From the NCBI GenBank assembly GCA_014338405.1, contig JTDE01002924.1:21167-85166 (forward strand): a stretch of DNA of 64,000 bases. Reading direction: 5' to 3'. Origin of the DNA: Paragonimus skrjabini miyazakii (Eukaryota; Platyhelminthes; Trematoda; Plagiorchiida; Troglotrematidae). The notes beneath the pieces are model-generated. The model had not been told where the DNA came from, did no database searches, and saw only the letters and a program-made list of their open reading frames with translations. The position numbers and the translations under genes were made by a program. Of the stretch, positions 26,301-38,300 are shown one piece after another (the stretch's first letter is position 1; every line of letters begins with the position of its first letter).

Positions 26301-29300
26301 GTAAACCTAACCTTATCTTCTCATCCATGCTTGATTACCACTTTTAAATTCCTCCTTGTTCATTCAACTCGAAATTGGCTTTATTGGGGTCATGTACATG
26401 AATTTGCCTCCCACCTCACTACTCTAAGAGCGATTGTTCGAAAACATATTCTCATTAAACAGCTCACTGTATTTATCTTAACATTGAGATCCACGTGTGC
26501 TGTCTGTTCATGGCAGCTACTCAGTCTATGAATGTATTAAGCTTTTATTGACTGGATTTGTTTAAACTTCTAATTTCGTCCTACTCATCATTTTGAGTAT
26601 CATTTTACACCATTTCGGTAACTTTCTGAATGCGAATTTTTTTTTATACATTGGAATTATCATCCTCATGTTTCGTTGTCCTCTCGCCCTATGTCTGTTT
26701 GTTAACCTTTTCGGCATGCTGTTCACAGCATGTAACTTCGTACGAATATGATTCAAATCGCGTTGCTCATTTGATGCAATAGTCAGTTGTTTCAACATAA
26801 CTGAGAAGTCCAGGTCACGGAGTTATCAATTAGATTGATTAGAAACGAATCTGTTTGTTCTTCCATTGAAATGATCTGACAAGTTAAAAGCTATTCATAT
26901 AAGATTGTAATTGAGTGTGTAGATTTCACTATTCGATAATGCCTAGTATAAACTTAATGGTTTAGTGGGTAACACACGTAACCACGATGGTCGCNNNNNN
27001 NNNNNNNNNNNNNNNNNNNNNNNNNNNNNNNNNNNNNNNNNNNNNNNNNNNNNNNNNNNNNNNNNNNNNNNNNNNNNNNNNNNNNNNNNNNNNNNNNNNN
27101 NNNNNNNNNNNNNNNNNNNNNNNNNNNNNNNNNNNNNNNNNNNNNNNNNNNNNNNNNNNNNNNNNNNNNNNNNNNNNNNNNNNNNNNNNNNNNNNNNNNN
27201 NNNNNNNNNNNNNNNNNNNNNNNNNNNNNNNNNNNNNNNNNNNNNNNNNNNNNNNNNNNNNNNNNNNNNNNNNNNNNNNNNNNNNNNNNNNNNNNNNNNN
27301 NNNNNNNNNNNNNNNNNNNNNNNNNNNNNNNNNNNNNNNNNNNNNNNNNNNNNNNNNNNNNNNNNNNNNNNNNNNNNNNNNNNNNNNNNNNNNNNNNNNN
27401 NNNNNNNNNNNNNNNNNNNNNNNNNNNNNNNNNNNNNNNNNNNNNNNNNNNNNNNNNNNNNNNNNNNNNNNNNNNNNNNNNNNNNNNNNNNNNNNNNNNN
27501 NNNNNNNNNNNNNNNNNNNNNNNNNNNNNNNNNNNNNNNNNNNNNNNNNNNNNNNNNNNNNNNNNNNNNNNNNNNNNNNNNNNNNNNNNNNNNNNNNNNN
27601 NNNNNNNNNNNNNNNNNNNNNNNNNNNNNNNNNNNNNNNNNNNNNNNNNNNNNNNNNNNNNNNNNNNNNNNNNNNNNNNNNNNNNNNNNNNNNNNNNNNN
27701 NNNNNNNNNNNNNNNNNNNNNNNNNNNNNNNNNNNNNNNNNNNNNNNNNNNNNNNNNNNNNNNNNNNNNNNNNNNNNNNNNNNNNNNNNNNNNNNNNNNN
27801 NNNGTGGTAAACACGGTTGCCTGATGAACAGCGTGTCCGTGGTTCAAGTCCCGGCAGTGGCGATGATATGCACTACTGACGAGCTTTAATGAGAGCGAAA
27901 CTCGAGTCTAGTGCTTCTTTTCGAAAGGGGCCGACTGGATAGTCTATGGGAATGCGACAGCTGCGATCAATTGTGGGTGATGTTCAAATTGAAAGGCACC
28001 ATATGTTAGTCGTCGGACAGACGTGCATAACATGTGCCCGAGCAACCTCAGTAGTTGAGACGAAACTATTTTACGTGGAGGAGAATATTTATTTCCAACA
28101 CACGCCCCTCAACTTTATGTTTGCTCACGTATTAGTGCCACCACACTCAGGTAGCGTTGTGTAGACAACGTCTCTCGAAAACAGATAACCTGGGAACGTT
28201 ATCAACCCAGACTGGCCAGGTTGTGCAGCCATAGAACAGTACCGTGCGTCATCTATCGAAAGATGGATATCCCGCCAGTAACGGGGTGCCACATGTCAAC
28301 AACTGCATATCAACCTTCAACGAAATTTCACGATATCTCCCCTTCATCCTTGCCGGTTATGGTGTAACTTCCGAAGTAGACATTTTTTCTCTACTGAATC
28401 CAGCTTGCCACCGCTGTAGTTGAATGCAATCATGGACTAAAATGTCAAGACCGAGCTTCATTTGACGAAAAACAACTGATTGGAATATTCAAGTTTCCGT
28501 GTGAAATTAGGCTGTCAATTCTAGGTGCTTCATGTGGAGGGTCATGAAATCGTTGAAGGAATTGGCTTTTAGCTGCCCGGGATTATCATATGTTGAGGCG
28601 TAAATCCCAGATATGATGGCAAGCGAATTTGTGATTTCGTGGCTTACATGTACTGCCTAAATCCTCTAATCTCACTATACAAAAGCACATTTTAACCAGG
28701 ATCCAGTCCAGCCGATAGGTTTTAGTTCCGTTGCTCAAAACATAACCGACGTGCATTTGAAGTGAGACCATAAGCCTCCACCAGCAGTCAAAATGAGTTG
28801 GAACGGCACATCGTAATTTTGGCTAGTTGCTTGTACATCTGCTTCATTAGAAGCTTTTGAAATCGTATTCGTGTACACCCGTTGTCAGTGAATAAATCTG
28901 CCAGTCCGCATCGGTTTGTCTACCGTCAGTGTTAAATAACCGTAAACGCCATGGGATATCTGATGCAGGACAATCACTTTCTGTTTCCGGCAAGTTCTAG
29001 GGTATTTTGGCGTATATAAATTGACCATCACTCAGTTGATTGCTATCGTCGCATTTCCATAGATCTCTCAGTCAGCCATCTCCGAAAAGTACGTTTGTGA
29101 GTGATGTTCAGTTTTTGTAAAACAAAATCCTATCTTACTTGCCAGTAATCAAAACATCACTCAACAGGTTAATAAATTCGATTTGGTAAAAAGTCCTAAT
29201 CTTGGGGTCATCGATTGAAGTCGAAAGGATAGCTGTTATCCCCAACGGTTTTAGGGCAATCTGAGCACCACTCACAAGCTAATGTCGTGAGATCAGTGAC

Positions 29301-32300
29301 GCAGTGGTTAACACGGTTGTCCTATGAGTGTTACCAGAATTCTAGTCGCAGCCATGGCAAAGATATGCACCACTGACGGGTTCTGACAAAGACGATACTC
29401 AAGTCTAATTTTTTCTTTCCAAAAGGGAGATGATTAAAAAAAATTCCTTCATTACTACGATGTTGTTGAATACATCCGTTCTTCGTTAAAAATTCGGATG
29501 CCCCTCAGAGTACAATTTTTCGGCTTGAGTGAGGTCCACATACGTTCCAAAAAGTGGTTTGCGCGAAACGGAGCAGTCGTTGTCTTTGGAGTCAGACCTT
29601 CACAAATATCCACCTCCTTCGCCTATCAAGATTCCTTCAGAATTGGACAACTGGTCTACTGCGTGCTTATCACTCAACACGTTCAAATGCTTTGGTGTTT
29701 CATTCCCCACTTTTAGACGAACGAAATATTAACAGCTTTTATCGAAAAAATATAACATCTAAAATCCCAGTTTTTATAGTGTTCAGATGTTATGGTAAGC
29801 GACAACTTGATGTGCAGAAACAGTTACAAGTTTTACATCCGTCATCCTTTCCAGTCTTGTACAGTCTAATCCTCCGTTTTGTAGATGCATGCATACTTAT
29901 TCTTTGATCTTATTTTCTCTAATGTTTTCCCCTGATCTTTTAACCGAATATTTCTTGTTTTTCTCTAGGTCCATAAGACCTTCTTCCAACGAAAATTGGC
30001 TATCAAGCCGAAACATTAGGTTTCCGTTTTGTGTGCTGACTTTGTGACGGTGTGCGCCCTGTATGTTCCCCCGCTCGAGGTATACACTGTTATGTCTACC
30101 TGACTTAAAAAGGCATTGTTTTGTACCATCAAAACACTTGCCCGAAGTTTTTTAAAATCTTAATCGCAGCCTTATTTTTATCGATATTATTAGCTCTGAT
30201 GGAAAGTATGTCATGAATCACCTTTCGTACTCAACACGTTTCGTATCCTTTAGGGTACAAATGCTTGATGTATGGATATGTACTTGGCTGCTTAATTACC
30301 GTTCGCTGCATACTTTCCCTGTTGTCGAGAACAATACGAACCAAAAGTGGTCTGCGTTTTTTTGTGTGGAGAAAAATGAAGCCGGCCTTAGTACGAACGT
30401 ACCTTCGCAAGCCCCAAACATCATCAGGATTTCAGATAAAAATGGTCAATTGATCGTACAACTGTTTGTGGCGTTTCCGAAATGGCACCTACATTATAAA
30501 CTCTAGCCATGCAACTGCACGAACCCACCGAGGTGGTGCAATTCGGTATGTTCTCTCTCACAGTTGAACATCGAATTCAACTGGCTTACGAGTACGCTGA
30601 ATCAAAGTACATACCCTAGAATCAAACACGCGTTTGCACTAGTGCCTATTGAGATGAACCACTAGTATTGGGGATATAATTTAAAGTGGAATGTTAAGCA
30701 CTGGCCAGGCCTCACGCCGGCTTACTCTGTTATACTGGATTTAAAGGAAACTCAATAGAATTCAAATTAATATCCGGACCATCCTGTAACAACTGCATGT
30801 TTAAAATGAGCAAACGCACGTCCGTTCTGTGTCCTGAGTTGTTTAGTTCAAAACAGCAGGCTGCTATTGTTTCGCATTGTAGGCTCGAGTAACCTGATAA
30901 TGCCCGGCCTGTTAATGGTCTCACTCGAGAAACCAATTTGCTATACACCTTCAGAATTCAACTTCTAGCTCAGTCTTTGCCGTAGAAGTGGATAATTACA
31001 ATGTCTTCGGTCCAGCAATTGCAGTTATTAATGCTGCGTTATGTGCATCATGGGAATTACACTAATCTTTTGATGATACTGCTTATATTTGCTAGAATAC
31101 CTCAATCAACATGCATGTGCAGGTTTGCGTTCCTGGTCCCCGTCACATTTGCTAACGACTGTTTCAAAAATTGCTGTTGTTTGGTGGCACGCGCTTGATT
31201 CAGTTGGCGTAGCCTACTATAGTCACCAGGAGGGGGAATTGAAACCGCGTGTTGTTGGTAATCCAGGTTATCTTGAATACACATGGCAATTGGAGACTCA
31301 TCGATGTCACCTCTTATTTGTTCGGTGGAATTAGTATTAATTACTCATCTATCGTAAGGATTGCAAATAGCTACACCTTTTTACAGTGAGCCATCCGAAA
31401 GCGTCTTCTATCCGAATGAATTGAGCGCCCAACCTTCATCTGTTGTGACAGATTTTATCGTTAAAGCGGAAGTGTTTTGTGGCTATGCAAAGCCGGTTTG
31501 GCAACACTACTTGTCAGAACTTCGGAATCCCGAACTCCAAAGGAATTAAATGGCCTCCTCCACACAACTCACGAGCGTCTTGTCAACCAATAAACACTTC
31601 CAGCTCCTGTGTACTATTCAGAATTACTAATGGTTCGGTGTATAGATTACTCAGTGAAAGAAGAAGACGCACAACAGACTGAAAGTGTGTATTTTTTCAC
31701 ATCAAGGATAGCAGCGAATATGTTTATTGTAGATCTCTACTATTGCATAAATTCATCTGCGTTCATTCGCCAACCGCCAGTTTAGTAAACCATTAGAATA
31801 TACTTACCTCTTTGATCTTGATCATCGCTGCAGTGACTGTTTCAGCGTATTTTTATCAACTGTCTATGTTGCCTCCATAATGCACACTGATTGGATCGAA
31901 CTACGGGTCGACGTATTAGTCATATGTGTAGCATACGAATGATGTTTTGATCACATGAGCTCTCTTTACCTCAAATGTCTGCTGCGAATACTAACATGTC
32001 CGTGGTAGGATGAGGCATGTTGTAGCGTATGGCCAGGCGTACTGGCGATCGCAGTCGTTATCAGATGCACTTTTGTTCGACTTTACGGCGCTCGTTTGTT
32101 ATGGTTGCATTCCCGATCATAGGATCAAGAAGATGAACAGATTCAGCCTTCTGTAGCATCTGCCCATGGTTTGAGGTGTAGCATCTATATAAACAGGGAA
32201 GGTCAGGAGAACGCAGGCTTTTCAAATTGAAAGTAAAAAAATATCCTGTTAGTTATAGTGTTAATCCGTGGTAATAAAAGCTTTTTGTTGTTCGTCTTTA

Positions 32301-35300
32301 TCTCGTCAGTTAGTTTCCGATCATCCCTCACGTACTGAACACTAATCCTCATTTTTGCTGATATTTACGACAAGCTCTTCCCGTCTCCTTGTTTGTGTTT
32401 TCGACCACGACTGACTCACGTACAAACATGTAAATCATATCAGCGCATGGGCTGTTGTGACGAGTTATACTTGTTGCAATGTTGTGAGGCTGTCTCGCTT
32501 GATCACTGTAAAGTGCAACACCACAGTAGACCAGCGAACAGACGATGAATGACGCACTTCCTGCACACCACCTCGATCTGGCTACTATCGTATATGGTAT
32601 TCAATCGACTGTCCATCCGAGTACCATGTGTGCGTGCTAGTCACAAATACCATTTCATCTTTCTACAATGTTAATACACACAACCGTACGAGACACACTT
32701 CCAATCTCTGTGTCCTTCTGTGTTTGTTTACAACCTTGGCTCAGACTTGTCTAATAACTGTCGGGTCGATACCAATTACAGTTGTGATTTTCATTTCGTG
32801 TCGCTCTGACTTGCTGACTATACAAACTGCATGATTGCATTATATCGCAAGCACTCTCACAGCTTACCCGACATCCATCACAGCCGTGCTGACGATCTTT
32901 GTTGTAAAAAAAAGAAGCCTTTCTGTAATTAGTTTTTCTAACGGCAGAACCTAATACGGATATCACAACCCGTTTTAACCATCACGAAATCGATTCTCTT
33001 GACTGGCAAACGCGATCCGATACATTTTGGTCTACGGTAGCCGTGGTACGCTTTCGAAGTTTTTTTCTTGGTTACTTTGTAAACAGGTTTCTGTTTCTCT
33101 ACTACCGATTATGCTCTAAAACGTTACATCCACTGTGCAGTAAATTCGAACATCCACTAAAACTGCCGCAGTGCGAACTAGCTGTAAAATAAACCATGTG
33201 CATCATCCATCCGTAATCTCCTCTGTTTCAAGCAGAACTCCTGAGAACAATAATCCAGTCTAATATTCACCGATTTTGATCATTTTGTCACTTTTTTGCA
33301 TCAGTTTAATTCCGCTCATCGAAATCTCCATGTTACTCATGAACAAGAGCTAGAAAACTCACTGCCATTTCTAGACGTCCTTATTTCTAGGCGTTTAGAT
33401 GGCACACTTAGTAGGTCTGTTTATCGAAAAGCCACATGGAGTGGGCAGTACCTACAATTCTCTTCATTTGCGCCCGTGGCTTACAAACGTAGTTTAGTAC
33501 GAACAATTTTTCACCGAGCAAGGAAAGTATGTACAGCCGAACACCTAAAGTCTGAAGAGGAGTTCTTGAAGAATGTTCTGCTTGCGAATGGATATCCGGC
33601 GAAATTCATTGCATGGAACGAGTGGCTACCCCCCAACCACAATCAGTGCCGAAGAAGCAGGTTTTCATTACCCCTCCTTACACAGGTGACCACAATATTA
33701 CCGATGTAAGTCGAAAGTTGAAATCAGCCATTGACCGCACATATCCCGCAGCGGAATTGCGCTTGTTGCTTTCCACCCGCAGGATCAGTCTCCACTGCCC
33801 CGATCGTTCTTTCTCGGAAAACTCTGCCTCTCAGGTTATCTACCAGTTCACTTGTAGTTGCGGTGACTCATACATTGGCAGAACGGACCGAAATTTACGG
33901 CAAAGGAAGGCGGAGCACATCCCCAAGTGGCTAGTGCGAACAATGAATCAACGTGGGTCAGTATGCCAAAACTTGAACAGAAACCCGGCGTCTTCGATCG
34001 CGAAACACTTAATCGCAACAGGTCATGTGGTTGACCCTGTCACTTCGTTCATTGTCCTATTGCGCAACCGCAACCCTAGGTTGTTGGCGTTCTCCGAGGC
34101 ATTGTTGATCAAGCGTCACGCACCGGTCCTTTGTTGGCAAAAGGTGCTGACGCAATCAATTTCGTTACCGTGGCAGTGAACCATGATTACTCCCATGTTG
34201 ATGTTCGTTCATTTCACTGTTTTATCGTCATGCGCTTAACCTATATAACTGAATGTTTTATGTATTCGACTGATGAGAATAAACGAAATGCTTGCATCTC
34301 GCAATGTATGTCTTCTTGCCGTCTTAATGAACTTATACGTAGCTAGTAATTTGGTTTTCTGGTAACGTTTCACTCATGATACAGAAAATTCCGGTCTGAC
34401 GAAGCTTGTGTCAAGAGTGAAACTTCACCTACAAATCAAATTACCAGTTGCTTACAAATTGTTCCGAAATTATGAATTGCCAACCGGTCTCAAACCTATT
34501 TTAATTAACAACCAAAAGGTATTGTTTACTTCCTCATGGAATTAAATCAAACGGACAAACCCTCTCAACTGATTTAAGTGGCTTATTCAAAAATTTCCGC
34601 TTACTTGTGACTGCATTCCTATTTAGATAGCTCGGCAAAACAAAAGTATCCCAGTTTGGCCTTTTTAAAACATGTTTCCAAACAAGGACTAAGCCGATCG
34701 CAAGGTATCGGTTTGAAAACGAACATTGAGCTAAATCATGATACTGATTCTCATGGTCGCTACCAATGCAAACTGATCGTGTCTATCCGTCCAAATACGG
34801 TACTCACTTTTTTCAGGCGACCCTCGTTAGCCTAGTAGTCCAGCCCTAATGTTATCGGCCTACACGTCGTTCTGACCACCGGGAGAGAACGGTTGTGACG
34901 TGTTAATGAGTGCGTACTGAATGCCGTTTACGTCTATCAACGCAGTCGTATCGAAAATTTGTAGTTTATAACGTAGGTGTCTGATCCAAGGTTTCTACCA
35001 GGACTCTCAAAGGTTTCTTCCTCAATACAACTTGGCATGATGAGCTGTTCCCAAATGTTGACCATAGCCTACTCCCGTTTGGCACTGCTCCGTAATCTCT
35101 CAACAACAAAGGCCTTTTCTGGTCATAGTATTATGTCCACAAAGTGGTTATTGATAACGTGGAATGGCTTGTCGTCGTCTATCTCTTTAGAAGAGGTTCA
35201 TTTGCCAAAAGTCTGAACCTCGGCTGAATTCGAACCAGCGACAGGAATACCATATTCAAACGCAGCAAGCACTCTACCAGCTGAGCTACGAAACTACACC

Positions 35301-38300
35301 GGAAGCTCAGAAATTTCACATTTGGACCTAGTCACCCACCTGACTGTGTCATATGGAATCCACCAAATGATCCAGCCGATTCACTACCCAAGCAGGATTT
35401 CTCGATCAGTTCATGCTGGGATCCACCAACGTCATCGATTAACATTGACCGTGAATTACTGATAAGTAGTTTGACAGATTCGATAATTTAAAAGAGATCC
35501 ATTTGCAAAAAATCTGAACTTCGGCTGGATTCGAACCAGTGACAGAAACACCATGCCCAAACGCGGCAAGCGCTCTACTAGCTGCGCGACGAAGCCACGC
35601 TGGAAGTGTTGGTGGATTCCAGCTTGAACTGATCGAGAAATCCTGCTTGGGCAGTCAGTCGGCTGGATCATTTAGTGGATTCCATGACACAGTTGGTTGG
35701 TTGGGTAATTAGGTCCAAATGTGAAATTTATGAGCTTCCGGTGTGGCTTCGTTGCTCAACTGGTAGAGCGCTTGCCACGTTTGAGCATGGTGTTCCTGTC
35801 GCTGGTTCGAATCCAGCCGAAGTCCAGACTTTTCGCAAATATATCTCTTCTCAATTATCAAATCTGCCAATCTCTTTGTTTGATAATAACGCACAAGCAG
35901 TCTAATACGGGTTAAACCACCTGACGAAAAATTGTCACTAAGTAGTGTGCACTTCTTGCCTTCTAAGTGCAGTTTCTTTTGCAGACTGCCAGGCATCGAT
36001 ATCTGCACTCACGCTGGACAGTGACAGTCTACGTTTAACCAAATGTTTTTTCTGCGCTGGTGTTTGTGTCTCAGTTAGCAGGGTTTCTTTAAGTATCGCC
36101 GAAGCCCGGATAATATGTTCCAACCCGCGATATCCGGCTCCGGCGCGATATTCTTCTGTCGCTAACAGGCGAGGTGTGTAACTTGGTTGTGTTCAAGATA
36201 GTGCATTACAGTTGCGAATCCCGGTCACTTCGTGTTGATGTTATTCGAAACTGCCGAAATCGCGTGCAACCTAAAACTGAAATATTTTTCTCTTTCGCTT
36301 CTGGTTGTGCACTTTACTTTGCTTGCTTTTTCGTTTTGGTCTATTCATTTTTTTCCGATAACTATGATTGTTTAGTGGTCTTGAATTGGTACTCAGACTC
36401 GTGTACCGTATAATAGCAACGTGTTCAGATGCACTTATTTGCATTCTGTCACCGTCTTGACTACTACCTGGTTTGAACAATACTAGACTGACCGATTGTA
36501 CTAACCGCAAACGCCTGCTGTCGAACTGTCATGCGGATGATGAGTCGCGAATCCATCTGCCTCGTGCTAACCAAGCGATCGTCACTGTATACACCCCATC
36601 AATGTACTGTGTGCAGCTCGATAAGATATCGATTTATTCATGCGCTCCTCTGTTATTGAGTTGCTGAACGTTTTTTAAAAGGTTTGCGTTTTACCAATTT
36701 CAAGCGCCAGGAATATGTCCGTGGAATTTCACTGACGAAGATGGCAAGCTGATATTGCATGATTTGTATCCGAACAAAATTTGCCTTTTTACGAATGCTT
36801 ACGATAAATCGTTTGTGCACTAAAACGAGCAGGCAAACAAAACAAAAAGCAGCTTGTCAGAGTTCACAGTCAATCAACGCTGCAGTAGTTACAACCCGAC
36901 AAACAGTCTTTTCTGCGCACAGAACACTGATGTAAACTTTTGTATAGCTACAACTTCCACAAACGTAATGTTCATTAACGTAACACAAAATGCGTGTAAT
37001 GCATAGTGTACACTTGTGCTTCTGTATTTAACTGCGACGTCGTGTGTTTGTACGAACTGTTGCTCGACTCACTTTGTAATGTGTTCCGTGACTCCTGCTC
37101 TCAATGGGCATTCAGTCCGTACGCAGGATGCTCCACGTCCTTACAGATATTCGTAGATAGCTGGATTGAACTGACTCGGATGCCGACTGTTTTACGCACT
37201 GGGTCAAAATTCAGAATATTTCAAGAGAGCTGACTGAAGAGACATAACCGTAAGTTCTGCCGCTGGAACTAATCAAACAGTTTACTGATGAACAGTCGGG
37301 GATTTGGTTAATTTCAATTTGAACATTACCCACAATTGATCGCAGCTGTCGCATTCCCAGACTTTCCATTCGGCCCCTTTCGAAAAGAAGCACTAGACTC
37401 GAGTTTCGCTCTCATTAGAACTCGTGAGTAGTGCATATCCTCGCCACTGCCGGGACTAGAACTCTGGCCACGCTGTTCATGAGGCAACCGTGTTTAGCAC
37501 TGCGCCATTGACCTCACATTAGGTACGACCGAATCAGCATATGTGAACGCTCAACCACTTTCGGATGTTGAACTGGCCCGTACACATTGTCATCTTTGTA
37601 GAGAAGACGGAAAGTTACTTACCTTTGAGGGACTGTTTCTGGTTGAGATTCGAATCGCGAATAACCCATGATAACTGCTTATCTGTGGTATGGTCTCAAA
37701 CGAAATTACCTCTTCCTTTTTGGCTTTTGGGCACAAGTCCGTTTGGCTGGATCAGGTGGTATGTGTATTAAATGTTCTATGCGATCTTGGCATCAAATAT
37801 TCAAAGTGTAGACACCAACTTTCCCAAGTACTTCATTGTAGCCACATCGCTGAATGGCACCGTCTGCTCACCTTACGCGTATATCACGAAACGATTTTCT
37901 ATTGTGATCCCCATTTCCCATGGTGAATGATGTCTTCAGACACACCCAGTTGTAGGGTTGCCGTTACGGCGATAAACACAACGACTGCGAAATCTAACAT
38001 GTTGGCTAAATTTACTGTTTCATTTGCTGGTCCATATCGATGTGCTAACAGTCTGTTTTATGAACTGGTAAAAACTCATTAAATTTGTCCAGACATAACT
38101 TGTGCACTAGCAGTCTATTGTCTATTAAAATTTCTGATAGAAAAGGAATGCTTACATATACATGAAGTTGTAATTACTTTCCCAGCATTCTACGTTCGTT
38201 TCGAGAAGAGACTAATTCAAGCATCGGTTATTCTTCGTACTCGCAAAAAGTGTGGGAACAACATCGTTGTGTTTGATTCATATATATAAACTACTCATTT

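Larger units (their letters stand above)
33240..34450 (+). mobile_element. Penelope-like element, 5'-truncated, with GIY-YIG endonuclease
   Basis: Penelope-like elements pair an RT related to telomerase with a GIY-YIG nuclease. Here the RT thumb (HQFNSAHRNLHVTHEQELEN) runs to about 33612, then after a frameshift the connector and the endonuclease extend to 34179. A hammerhead-like motif follows at 34260-34310 and a long inverted repeat at 34343-34447, as expected of a Penelope pseudo-LTR. The RT palm with its catalytic Asp residues is absent, so this is a 5'-truncated, immobile copy. Confidence 0.88.
35200..35845. repeat. large inverted repeat of tRNA-like SINE units
   Basis: 35200-35430 is the reverse complement of 35610-35845 with clear high similarity over about 225 bp per arm. 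Each arm carries a tRNA-like head and a shared flank (GATCGAGAAATCCTGCTTGG). The roughly 180-bp spacer contains a third tRNA-like head in minus orientation, which also forms an inverted pair with the right arm. Confidence 0.85.

Noticed and set aside
26954..27889. Three long open frames spanning about 300 codons
   Set aside because: Almost entirely unresolved bases; openness is an artefact of the gap.
35745..35824. A functional tRNA gene
   Set aside because: The acceptor and T arms pair well, but the anticodon arm is irregular and two diverged sister copies lie within 600 bp, so a SINE is more likely.
35709..36008. Minus-strand 99-codon frame
   Set aside because: It reads through a tRNA-like SINE head; no protein similarity.
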